The translations under genes and the position numbers were made by a program. A DNA stretch of 64,000 nt from the NCBI RefSeq assembly GCF_900108275.1, contig NZ_FNVD01000007.1:62001-126000 (forward strand), written 5' to 3'. The notes under the pieces were generated by a model that ran no database searches, was not told the DNA's origin, and saw only the letters and a program-made list of their open reading frames with translations. Source of the stretch: Jhaorihella thermophila (GTDB lineage: Bacteria > Pseudomonadota > Alphaproteobacteria > Rhodobacterales > Rhodobacteraceae). Shown here one piece after another: positions 8,578-16,480 of the stretch. Position 1 is the stretch's first letter. Each line of letters starts with the position of its first letter.

Positions 8578-9324
8578 TTGGATTTGCCCTTTGCGCTCCT
8601 CCCCGCCCAAGGGGCATTCCTGGCCGCCGCGCTCTTTGCGGCGGCCTTCATTCGCGGGTTCACCGGTTTCGGCTTTTCCGCGATCTTCATCATCCTCGCC
8701 GCGCAGGTCGCCAATCCGCTGCCGCTGATCCCGGTGGTGTTCGCCTGTGAAATCGCCATGACCGCGTTCCAGGCGCGCGGCATCCGGACGCATATCGACT
8801 GGCGCCGCGTGGTGCCGCTGGGGCTGGGCGCGGCGCTGGCCACGGTGCCGGCGGTCCATGTCATGGCGCGGCTCGACGAGGATCAGGCGCGGCTGGTGAT
8901 TTCGGCGCTGGTGCTGGGGCTCAGCCTCGTTCTGCTGGGCGGCTGGCGGATGCCGCGCCCGGTCAGAGGGCCGGGCCATCTCGGCGCAGGGCTGGTCGCG
9001 GGCATGGCCAACAGCGCAGGCGTGGGCGGACTGCCCACGGCGGCGTTCCTTGCCGCGCAACCCATGGAGCCGACCGTCTTCCGCGCCACGATGATCGTGT
9101 TTCTGACCGTGCTCGACCTGATGGCGCTGCCGGCAATGGCGGCGAACGGGCTGGTGGGGCCGGATACCGTGACGGGCGCCGCAATCGCCTTTCCGATCCT
9201 GGGGCTGGGCATCTGGGCCGGCACGCGCCGGTTCTCGGCCGCCTCGGGCGCGCAATTCCGCCGCGCGGTGGTGATCCTGCTGGCCGCGCTGGCGGCGCTC
9301 AACATCGCAAGGGCAGCGGCATGA
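8578..9324 (+). CDS. TauE/SafE-family sulfite exporter
   Basis: A 248-residue integral membrane protein with about seven hydrophobic segments. The N-terminal FIRGFTGFGFSAIF is the signature of the TauE/SafE (PF01925) family, and a second copy of the repeat lies around the MANSAGVGGLPTAAF segment. Members near xsc export sulfite (or sulfoacetate) released by sulfonate breakdown. It starts with TTG at 8578, only 4 bases after the xsc stop, so translation is probably coupled. Its stop overlaps the ackA ATG. Having both an exporter and a sulfite dehydrogenase (soeABC, downstream) means the cell can either excrete or oxidise the toxic product. Confidence 0.9.
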   Translation: MDLPFALLPAQGAFLAAALFAAAFIRGFTGFGFSAIFIILAAQVANPLPLIPVVFACEIAMTAFQARGIRTHIDWRRVVPLGLGAALATVPAVHVMARLDEDQARLVISALVLGLSLVLLGGWRMPRPVRGPGHLGAGLVAGMANSAGVGGLPTAAFLAAQPMEPTVFRATMIVFLTVLDLMALPAMAANGLVGPDTVTGAAIAFPILGLGIWAGTRRFSAASGAQFRRAVVILLAALAALNIARAAA

Positions 9325-10472
9325 CGAAGAATGGCAACATTCTGGTGCTGAACGCGGGATCGTCGTCGATCAAGTTCGCCCTGTTCGACGCCGATCTGAC
9401 CCAGTGCCTGTCCGGCATGGCCGAGGCGATCGGCGGCGCTTCGCGCCTGCGGGTGGGCGAGGAGGTGACCGAGACCCCGTTCATCGACCACCGTGCCGCG
9501 CTGCGGGCGATCCTGGCCGCATTGGAGGCCCGCGGCATCGCGCCGGGCGATCTGACGGCGGCGGCGCACCGGGTCGTGCATGGCGGGCGCAAGCTGACGG
9601 GACCGGTGAAGATCACGCCCGAGGTCATTGCCGAGATCGCCAGTTGCACGCCGCTGGCGCCCTTGCACAATCCGCACAACCTGGCCGCCATCGAAACGCT
9701 GGCTGAGATCGCCCCCGACCTGCCGCAATATGCCAGCTTCGATACCTCGTTCCACGCCACCAACCCCGAGGTGGCGACCCGATATGCCATCCCGAAGATG
9801 CAGGAAACCAAGGGCATCCGTCGCTACGGATTCCACGGGCTCAGCTATGCCTCGCTGGTGCGGCGCCTGCCCGAGGTGTCGGGCGTGCCCCTGCCTTCGC
9901 GCCTGCTGGCCTTCCACCTGGGCAACGGCGCGTCGCTCTGCGCGATCCGCAACGGGCAGTCGATCGCCACGACGATGGGCTATTCGCCGCTGGACGGGCT
10001 GACCATGGGCACGCGGTCGGGCGGGATCGACGCCAACGCGGTGCTGCGGCTGGTCGAGGAAAACGGGCTGGAGCGCACCAAGGCGATCCTGAACCACGAA
10101 AGCGGTTTGCTGGGGCTGTCGGGGGGCAAGTCCGACATGCGCAACCTGATGCTGGACCCCTCCGCCGACAGCGCCTTTGCGGTAGAGCATTTCTGCTATT
10201 GGTCGCTGCGTCATGCGGGGTCTCTGATCGCGGCGCTGGAGGGGCTGGACGCCATCGCCTTTACCGGCGGGATCGGCGAGAACGCGGTGGGCGTGCGCGC
10301 GCGCATCCTGCGCGGCCTGGAATGGATCGGCGTGCGCATGGACCCCGACGCCAACCACCGCGGCGGCCCGCGCCTGCATGCGGACACGTCCAAGGTCGCG
10401 GTCTGGGTGGTGCCGGCGGAAGAGGAACGCATGATCGCCGCCGATGCCCTGTCGCTGATGCGGGCGGCATGA
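9321..10472 (+). CDS. ackA: Acetate kinase
   Basis: A 383-residue cytoplasmic ASKHA-fold kinase interconverting acetyl phosphate plus ADP with acetate plus ATP. Signature 1 VLNAGSSSIKFALFD is near residues 7-21. AAHRVVHGG, FDTSFHATNP, LGNGASLC and FTGGIGENAV follow in family order. It overlaps the exporter gene by 4 bases and so belongs to the xsc operon, where it can draw ATP from the acetyl phosphate made by Xsc. A convergent pta lies beyond a 199-base gap, so both fates of acetyl phosphate (acetate with ATP, or acetyl-CoA) are encoded locally. Slightly shorter than the approximately 400-residue E. coli enzyme but complete. Confidence 0.96.
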   Translation: MTKNGNILVLNAGSSSIKFALFDADLTQCLSGMAEAIGGASRLRVGEEVTETPFIDHRAALRAILAALEARGIAPGDLTAAAHRVVHGGRKLTGPVKITPEVIAEIASCTPLAPLHNPHNLAAIETLAEIAPDLPQYASFDTSFHATNPEVATRYAIPKMQETKGIRRYGFHGLSYASLVRRLPEVSGVPLPSRLLAFHLGNGASLCAIRNGQSIATTMGYSPLDGLTMGTRSGGIDANAVLRLVEENGLERTKAILNHESGLLGLSGGKSDMRNLMLDPSADSAFAVEHFCYWSLRHAGSLIAALEGLDAIAFTGGIGENAVGVRARILRGLEWIGVRMDPDANHRGGPRLHADTSKVAVWVVPAEEERMIAADALSLMRAA

Positions 10473-10671
10473 GGGGGGCGAGGGCATATGCGCAAGGGCC
10501 GCGCCCGACCCTTGGTGGGCGCGCCGCGACGTGGCCGTCAGGCGCTGAGCGCGACAAATCCACCACAGTCAAGGTTTTGCCCGGCATCGCCAAAGCGCCC
10601 TCCCGGGGGGAGGGTCGGGCGTGGCCCGGGCTTTCAGCCCGCGCCAGTTGCCGACAAAAAATTTTCCTGTC
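10473..10671. terminator. Convergent ackA/pta intergenic region with hairpins
   Basis: This 199-base gap separates convergent ackA and pta. It holds hairpins CCCTCCC (10599-10605) / GGGAGGG (10609-10615) and CGGGCT (10627-10632) / AGCCCG (10636-10641). An A/T tract ACAAAAAATTTTCC then lies next to the pta stop. These could terminate transcription from either side, though none is a textbook stem plus U-run. No gene is seen. Confidence 0.45.
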
Positions 10672-11523
10672 TCAGGCCTGCGCCGCCGTCAGCACCGCCG
10701 CCGCCACGATGTCTTCGGCGGTCGCGCCCCGGCTGAGGTCGCAGACCGGCCGCGCGAACCCTTGCAGGAACGGCCCCAGCGCCTGCGCGCCAGCGAGTTC
10801 CTGGCACAGCTTGTATCCGATGTTGCCCGCATCCAGAGACGGAAAGACCAGCACGTTGGCGTCGAGCGGCTCGATCCCCTTCTGCCCGGCGATCCGCGCA
10901 TTCAGCGCCGCATCCGCCTGCACGGGGCCCGCGAACCCGGTGGCCTGCGCAGCCTCGCGCACCACGCGTACGCTCTCGCCCTCGCCCGAATTGCCGGTGG
11001 AGAACGACAGCAGCGCCACCCGCGCCTCGCCGAGAAGCGACCGCGCCGAGGCCGCCGAGGCCCGCGCGATCGCGGCCAGACCGTCGGCATCCGGCGCCAC
11101 GTTCACCGCGCAGTCGGCAAAGATCATCTCGCGCCCGTCGGGAAACAGCATCAGAAAGAACGACGACGGCAACGCCACGCCCTCGGCCAGACCGATACCG
11201 ATGCTGGCGGCCTCGATCACGCGGCGCGTGGGCGCATCGGCGCCGGCCACCATCGCGTCGGCCTCGCCGCAGGCCACCATCGCAGCGGCGCGATACAGGG
11301 GCCTCGCCACCATACGGCGGGCGATCGCCTCCTTCATGCCGCGCGCCTCGACCAGCGCCGCGACATGCGCCTCGGACGGCTCGGAAACGGGCAGCGGCTG
11401 GCACAGCCCCTCGCCCTCCAGCACCGAGGCCGCCGTCGCCACGCGCGGCTCTTCTATTTCGGGGAACACCACCCGCGCCTGCCGCCGGATCGCGGCCTCC
11501 CTGGCTTTCTCAAGAACCGACAT
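10672..11523 (-). CDS. pta: Phosphate acetyltransferase (short form)
   Basis: A 283-residue phosphotransacetylase that converts acetyl phosphate and CoA to acetyl-CoA and phosphate. It is only the catalytic PTA_PTB domain (PF01515) without the long N-terminal regulatory domains of E. coli Pta; family segments include VAGADAPTRRVIEAA and LSFSTGNSGEG. The ATG at 11523 has AGAGG 5-6 bases upstream; a GTG at 11529 falls in that Shine-Dalgarno. It converges on ackA and is divergent from citrate synthase with just 36 bases between start codons. In this block its likely job is carrying Xsc-derived acetyl phosphate into central metabolism. Confidence 0.92.
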   Translation of the reverse strand: MSVLEKAREAAIRRQARVVFPEIEEPRVATAASVLEGEGLCQPLPVSEPSEAHVAALVEARGMKEAIARRMVARPLYRAAAMVACGEADAMVAGADAPTRRVIEAASIGIGLAEGVALPSSFFLMLFPDGREMIFADCAVNVAPDADGLAAIARASAASARSLLGEARVALLSFSTGNSGEGESVRVVREAAQATGFAGPVQADAALNARIAGQKGIEPLDANVLVFPSLDAGNIGYKLCQELAGAQALGPFLQGFARPVCDLSRGATAEDIVAAAVLTAAQA

Positions 11524-11559
11524 GTCCACCTCTTTTTTGCCTATGGGAAGGGTTCAGCA

Positions 11560-12693
11560 ATGACCGACACCGTCAAGATCAATCGCGGCCTCAAGGGCAT
11601 CCATTTCGAACGCTGCGGCGTCTCGGACATTGACGGCGCCCGGGGTGAACTGAGCTATCGCGGCTATTCCATCCACGATCTGGCCACGCAATCCACCTTT
11701 GAAGAGGTCGCCTATCTGCTGATCTTCGGAGAGCTGCCCACGGCCGCGCAACTGGCCGATTTCGACGCACGCCTGCGCGCCGCGCGCGTCCTGCCCCAGC
11801 CGATTTACGACATCATCGCCGCCTGCAAGGACGGCCACCCGATGGACGTGCTGCGCACCGCCGTCTCGGCGCTGGCCGCGCTGGAGCCGCAGGCGCAGCA
11901 GACCGGCGAAGAGGCGTTCATCGAAAACGGCATCCGCCTGACCGCGCAGGTGCCGATGATCGTTGCCGCCCATGACAATATCCGAAACGACCGCGCGCCG
12001 GTCGCCCCCGATCCCGACCTGTCCCACGCCGCCAACTGGCTGTGGATGCTCAAGGGCGAAAAGCCAGACGCCGAAACCGCGCGGCTGGCGGATGTGGATT
12101 TCATCCTGCATGCCGAACACGGCTCGAACGCGTCGTCCTTTGCCGCCCGCGTCACCATCAGCACCGAAACCAACCTGCATGGCGGCATCGTCACCGCGAT
12201 CTCCACACTGGCCGGCCCCGCCCATGGCGGCGCGGCCGAGGACGTGATGAAGATGGTGCACGAGATCGGCAAGCCCGAGAACGCCGCCGCCTACGTCAAG
12301 GCCAAGCGCGCCAACCGCGAGGCGGTGATGGGCTTCGGCCACCGCGTCTATCGCAAGGAAGATCCCCGCGCCCGGCACCTGCGCGAAGGCGTGCGCCGTC
12401 TGGGTGAAAAGATGGGCGCGCCCGAATGGTATGAAATCCTGCAGGCCGTGGTCGAGGCGATGAAACCCTATTCGCGTCACGGCTTGAACGTGAACGTCGA
12501 TTTCTATTCCGGCGTCATCTACCAGCTGCACGGCATCCCGATGGACCTTTATGTGCCGATCTTTGCCATCGGCCGCATGCCCGGCTGGGTGATCCAGTGC
12601 ATCGAGCAGCAGCGCAGCAACATTCTGATCCGGCCGCTCACGCTCTACGACGGGCCGGAACCGCGCGCCTATGTGCCGATCGGCGATCGCTGA
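11560..12693 (+). CDS. Citrate synthase, short type (citrate/2-methylcitrate synthase family)
   Basis: A 377-residue citrate synthase condensing acetyl-CoA with oxaloacetate. Catalytic His residues lie in ILHAEHGSNASS (His187) and GPAHGGAAEDV (His222), followed by the signature GFGHRVYRKEDPRA and the Asp of NVNVDFYSG. At 377 residues it is the short, Gram-positive-like form rather than the approximately 430-residue NADH-regulated GltA usual in Rhodobacterales. It may be a paralogue dedicated to the C2 flux from sulfonates. It could instead be a 2-methylcitrate synthase, but no prp genes are near. GGAAGGG precedes the ATG by 7 bases. Its promoter must overlap pta or its 5' end. Confidence 0.88.
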   Translation: MTDTVKINRGLKGIHFERCGVSDIDGARGELSYRGYSIHDLATQSTFEEVAYLLIFGELPTAAQLADFDARLRAARVLPQPIYDIIAACKDGHPMDVLRTAVSALAALEPQAQQTGEEAFIENGIRLTAQVPMIVAAHDNIRNDRAPVAPDPDLSHAANWLWMLKGEKPDAETARLADVDFILHAEHGSNASSFAARVTISTETNLHGGIVTAISTLAGPAHGGAAEDVMKMVHEIGKPENAAAYVKAKRANREAVMGFGHRVYRKEDPRARHLREGVRRLGEKMGAPEWYEILQAVVEAMKPYSRHGLNVNVDFYSGVIYQLHGIPMDLYVPIFAIGRMPGWVIQCIEQQRSNILIRPLTLYDGPEPRAYVPIGDR

Positions 12694-12696
12694 CAC

Positions 12697-12739
12697 ACAT
12701 TCAAAAAAACAGTCGCAATTTTTTGAATGTTAATTTAAC
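12697..12739. promoter_or_regulatory. Perfect AT-rich dyad upstream of soeA
   Basis: Perfect 12-bp arms ACATTCAAAAAA (12697-12708) and TTTTTTGAATGT (12719-12730) flank a 10-base centre. A second small palindrome GTTAA-T-TTAAC (12729-12739) overlaps the right edge. A third hairpin CCCCG/CGGGG sits at 12742-12756. The dyad begins 3 bases after the citrate synthase stop and ends 52 bases before the soeA start. It could be an operator for soeABC or a weak terminator. The lack of a GC-rich stem makes a regulator site more likely. Confidence 0.5.
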
Positions 12740-12782
12740 GTCCCCGGAAAACGGGGCCGCCAACCGGGAGGAGAAAGAGCGG

Positions 12783-15605
12783 ATGGGATACCAGCAACCG
12801 GTCGTGAACACGTCGCCTGAGGTCTCGGACGAGGTGCGCAAGACCACCTGCTACATGTGCGCCTGCCGGTGCGGCATCAATGTCCACATGAAGGGCGGCA
12901 AGGTCGCCTATATCGAGGGCAACCGCGATCATCCGGTGAACAAGGGCGTGCTGTGCGCCAAGGGTTCGTCCGGCATCATGCAGCACAACGCGCCGTCGCG
13001 CCTGCGCGCGCCGATGCGTCGGGTGGGGCCGCGCGGATCCGGCGAGTTCGAGGAAATTTCCTGGGACGAGGCGCTGGAGGTGGCGGTCGCATGGCTGAAA
13101 CCCCTGCGCGAGCAAGCCCCTGAAAAGCTGGCCTTCTTCACCGGCCGCGACCAGTCGCAATCCTTCACCGGCTTCTGGGCCCTGCAATTCGGCACGCCGA
13201 ACTACGCCGCGCATGGCGGGTTTTGTTCGGTCAACATGGCCGCCGGCGGCATCTACACGATGGGCGGATCGTTCTGGGAATTCGGCCAGCCCGACTGGGA
13301 CCACACGAAACTGCTCATGCTGTTCGGCGTGGCTGAGGATCACGATTCCAACCCGATCAAGATGGGCTTGGGCAAGATCAAGGCCCGTGGCGCCCGCGTG
13401 ATCGGCGTGAACCCGATCCGCACCGGATACAATGCCGTGGCCGACGACTGGGTGGGAATCACCCCCGGCACCGACGGGCTGTTCATCCTCTCGCTTGTGC
13501 ATGAACTGCTCAAGGCGGGGCGCGTCGATCTCGACTATCTCGCCCGCTTCACAAACGCGCCCTGCCTGGTGAACGCGGCCGAAGGCGCGGAAAAGGGCCT
13601 GCTGCTGCGCGACGATGACGGCAAGCCGCTGGTGATCGACCGCGCCACCGGCCGGCCCGCGCCCTTCGACCGGCCCGGCGTGCGCCCCGACCTGGGCGCC
13701 ACGCTCGACCGCGACGGCGCCACCCATCGCACCGTGTTCCAGTTGATGGTCGAGAAATATCTCAGCCCCGACTACGCGCCCGAAGCCGTTGCCGACCGCT
13801 GCGGCGTGCCGGCCGCCAGGATCCGCGCCATCGCCGCCGAACTGGCCCGCGTCGCCTTCGACGAGGCCTTCGAGATCGAACGCGAATGGACAGATTTCCG
13901 CGGCGAAAAACACGCCCGCATGATCGGCCGGCCGGTCAGCTTCCACGCCATGCGCGGCATTTCCGCCCATGCCAACGGGTTCCAGACCTGCCGGGCGCTG
14001 CACACGCTGCAGATCGTGCTGGGCACGGTCGAAGTGCCGGGCGGCTTCCGCTTCAAGCCGCCCTATCCCAAGCCGGTTTCCGCCCACCCCAAGCCGCATG
14101 CCGGCGTGACGCCGGGCCAGCCGCTGGACGGCCCGCATCTGGGCTATGTCACCGGCCCCGACGACCTTCTGTTGCGCGAAGACGGCTCGGCCGCCCGCAT
14201 CGACAAGGCCTATACTTGGGAAAACCCGATGTCGGCGCATGGGCTGATGCACATGCTGATCTCGAACGCGCATGCGGGCGATCCCTACCGGATCGACACT
14301 CTGTTTCTCTACATGGCCAACATGTCGTGGAACTCATCGATGAACACGCGCGGCGTCATCGATATGCTGACCGATACCGACGAGTCCGGCGAATACGTGA
14401 TCCCGCGGATCATCTATTCGGATGCCTATTCGTCCGAGATGGTCGCCTATGCCGACCTGATCCTGCCCGACACCACCTATCTGGAGCGGCACGACTGCAT
14501 CTCGCTGCTCGACCGCCCGATCTGCGAGGCGGACGCGGCGGCGGATTCGATCCGTTGGCCCGTGGTCGATCCCGACCGCGACGTGCGCCCGTTCCAGTCG
14601 GTCATGATCGACCTCGGCGCCCGGCTGGGCCTGCCTGCTTTCGTGAACGAGGACGGCAGCCCGAAATGGAAGGACTACGCCGACTACATCGTCAACCACG
14701 AACGCAAACCCGGCATTGGCCCGCTGATCGGCTTCCGCGGCAAGAACGGCGACAAGGTGGGCCGGGGCGAGCCCAACCCAGACCAGCTCGACCGCTATAT
14801 CGAAAACGGCGGCTTCTTCGAGGCCCACATCCCCCCCCACGCCGCCTATTACAAGCCGTGGAACGCGGCCTACCAGGACTGGGCGGTTGCCTTGGGCCTC
14901 TACGACAGCCCGCAGCCCTATATCTTCGACCTCTACAGCGAACCGCTGCGCCGCTTCCAGCTGGCGGCCGAAGGCCACGGCGACCGCCAGCCGCCCGACC
15001 ACCTGCGCCAGCGCATCCTCGACACGATGGACCCGCTGGCCACCTGGTACGAACCCGACCAGACCGGCAACGAGGGCTACACCATCACCGCGCTGACCCA
15101 GCGGCCGATGGCGATGTATCACAGCTGGGGGTCGCAGAACGCCTGGCTGCGGCAGCTGCATGGCCGCAATCCGCTCTACGTCTCCTCGAAGATCATGCGC
15201 GAGGCCGGCCTCAAGGACGGCGACTGGGCGCGCGTGACCTCGCCGCACGGGTCGATCATCGTGCCGGTGATGGAAATGGCCGCGCTCAACGACAACACGG
15301 TCTGGACTTGGAACGCCATAGGCAAGCGCAAGGGCGCCTGGGCGCTCACCCCCGACGCACCCGAAGCCACGAAAGGCTTCCTCTTGAACCACATCATCAA
15401 CGAACTCCTGCCGCGCAGGGGCGACGGGCTGCGCTGGGCCAACTCGGACCCGATCACCGGCCAGGCCGCCTGGTTCGACCTCAAGGTAAGGATCGAAAAG
15501 GCCGCAAACCCCGAAGAGCGCACCGAATGCGACCCCGCCTTCCCGCCGATCAAATCACCCGTGGGCACGGGACCGAAGGAACTCCGCTGGAAGGTGGGCC
15601 GATGA
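12783..15605 (+). CDS. soeA: Sulfite dehydrogenase molybdopterin subunit
   Basis: A 940-residue catalytic subunit of the DMSO-reductase superfamily. The N-terminal [4Fe-4S] site is Cys23, Cys26, Cys30 and Cys58 (CYMCACRC...VLCAKG), followed by the Mo-bisMGD domains and a C-terminal molydopterin dinucleotide-binding domain. No twin-arginine signal is present, so it should work in the cytoplasm. That fits SoeABC, the membrane-bound cytoplasm-facing sulfite:quinone oxidoreductase known from Allochromatium, and not periplasmic SorA/SorT. The ATG at 12783 follows GGGAGGAG by 9 bases. It is followed by the FeS subunit and membrane anchor in soeABC order and lies downstream of xsc, which produces sulfite. 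Other polysulfide/thiosulfate reductases are alternatives, but the context favours Soe. Confidence 0.88.
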   Translation: MGYQQPVVNTSPEVSDEVRKTTCYMCACRCGINVHMKGGKVAYIEGNRDHPVNKGVLCAKGSSGIMQHNAPSRLRAPMRRVGPRGSGEFEEISWDEALEVAVAWLKPLREQAPEKLAFFTGRDQSQSFTGFWALQFGTPNYAAHGGFCSVNMAAGGIYTMGGSFWEFGQPDWDHTKLLMLFGVAEDHDSNPIKMGLGKIKARGARVIGVNPIRTGYNAVADDWVGITPGTDGLFILSLVHELLKAGRVDLDYLARFTNAPCLVNAAEGAEKGLLLRDDDGKPLVIDRATGRPAPFDRPGVRPDLGATLDRDGATHRTVFQLMVEKYLSPDYAPEAVADRCGVPAARIRAIAAELARVAFDEAFEIEREWTDFRGEKHARMIGRPVSFHAMRGISAHANGFQTCRALHTLQIVLGTVEVPGGFRFKPPYPKPVSAHPKPHAGVTPGQPLDGPHLGYVTGPDDLLLREDGSAARIDKAYTWENPMSAHGLMHMLISNAHAGDPYRIDTLFLYMANMSWNSSMNTRGVIDMLTDTDESGEYVIPRIIYSDAYSSEMVAYADLILPDTTYLERHDCISLLDRPICEADAAADSIRWPVVDPDRDVRPFQSVMIDLGARLGLPAFVNEDGSPKWKDYADYIVNHERKPGIGPLIGFRGKNGDKVGRGEPNPDQLDRYIENGGFFEAHIPPHAAYYKPWNAAYQDWAVALGLYDSPQPYIFDLYSEPLRRFQLAAEGHGDRQPPDHLRQRILDTMDPLATWYEPDQTGNEGYTITALTQRPMAMYHSWGSQNAWLRQLHGRNPLYVSSKIMREAGLKDGDWARVTSPHGSIIVPVMEMAALNDNTVWTWNAIGKRKGAWALTPDAPEATKGFLLNHIINELLPRRGDGLRWANSDPITGQAAWFDLKVRIEKAANPEERTECDPAFPPIKSPVGTGPKELRWKVGR

Positions 15606-15613
15606 CCCGCCCC

Positions 15614-15662
15614 CTTCCTCTTGCGAGAAATATCCCGGGGTCCGGGGCAGAGCCCCGGTCCC
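15614..15662 (+). repeat. Dispersed repeat, copy E, inside soeA-soeB spacer
   Basis: CTTCCTCTTGCGAGAAATAT then CCCGGGG, followed by a 7-bp hairpin CCGGGGC (15642-15648) / GCCCCGG (15652-15658). It begins 9 bases after the soeA stop and fills most of the 88-base soeA-soeB spacer. It belongs to the same family as the copies at 6538, 17480, 28070, 41414, 45673 and 48014. A hairpin here could attenuate or stabilise the soe message. Confidence 0.7.
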
Positions 15663-15693
15663 GCCGACACCACATGCGCCAAGGGCTGACGGA

Positions 15694-16479
15694 ATGACAC
15701 AACTCCCCGCAAAGACAGAACGGAAGCTCGGGCTGGTGATCGACCTCGACACCTGCGTCGGCTGCCATGCCTGCGTGATCTCCTGCAAGGGCTGGAACAC
15801 CGAAAACTACGGCGCCCCGCTCAGCGATCAGGATCCCTCCGGCGCCAACCCGCGCGGCACCTTCCTCAACCGCGTGCATTCCTACGAATGCCAGCCCGAT
15901 GACGGCCCGGCCCAGCTGATCCACTTCCCGAAATCCTGTCTGCACTGCGACGATGCGCCCTGCGTCACCGTCTGCCCCACCGGCGCCAGCTACAAGCGGG
16001 TCGAAGACGGCATCGTGCTGGTCAATGAATCCGACTGCATTGGCTGCGGGCTCTGCGCCTGGTCCTGCCCCTACGGCGCGCGGGAACTGGATGCCGCCGA
16101 AGGCGTGATGAAGAAATGCACGCTCTGCATCGACCGGATCTACAACGAAAACCTGCCCCAGGAGGACCGCGTCCCCGCCTGCGTGCGCACCTGCCCGGCG
16201 GGCGCGCGCCATTTCGGCGACTTCGCCGACCCCGAAAGCAACGTGTCCAGACTGGTGGCCGAACGCGGCGGCATGGATCTGATGCCGGAAATGGGCACCG
16301 CGCCGGTCAACAAGTATCTCCCGCCCCGCCCCAAGGACCGGATCGAGGACAAGGCCGCCACGCTCGAAACCGTGGCCGAAGAACCCACCGGCTTCTTCGC
16401 CTGGCTCGACCGCGCGCTGGACCGCCTTCCCGGCGGACCGACCGGCAACAGGACGCAGAAAGAAACGGAGACCCTCTGA
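15694..16479 (+). CDS. soeB: Sulfite dehydrogenase iron-sulfur subunit
   Basis: A 261-residue ferredoxin-like electron-transfer subunit of the DmsB/PhsB class. Four cysteine groups are visible: CVGCHACVISC at residues 21-31, CLHCDDAPCVTVCPTG, CIGCGLCAWSCPYG, and a CTLCIDR...CVRTCPAG pair. Together these ligate four [4Fe-4S] clusters. It carries electrons from the Mo centre of SoeA to the quinone site in SoeC at the cytoplasmic membrane face. The start at 15694 is the first ATG after the intervening repeat element. soeC follows after one base. The C-terminal extension beyond residue 200 is common in this family. Confidence 0.92.
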   Translation: MTQLPAKTERKLGLVIDLDTCVGCHACVISCKGWNTENYGAPLSDQDPSGANPRGTFLNRVHSYECQPDDGPAQLIHFPKSCLHCDDAPCVTVCPTGASYKRVEDGIVLVNESDCIGCGLCAWSCPYGARELDAAEGVMKKCTLCIDRIYNENLPQEDRVPACVRTCPAGARHFGDFADPESNVSRLVAERGGMDLMPEMGTAPVNKYLPPRPKDRIEDKAATLETVAEEPTGFFAWLDRALDRLPGGPTGNRTQKETETL

Positions 16480-16480
16480 G

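Noticed and set aside
6777-8864. Minus-strand open frame of 695 codons opposite xsc
   Set aside because: Composition is His/Gly/Arg-rich noise typical of antisense frames; xsc on the plus strand is unambiguous.
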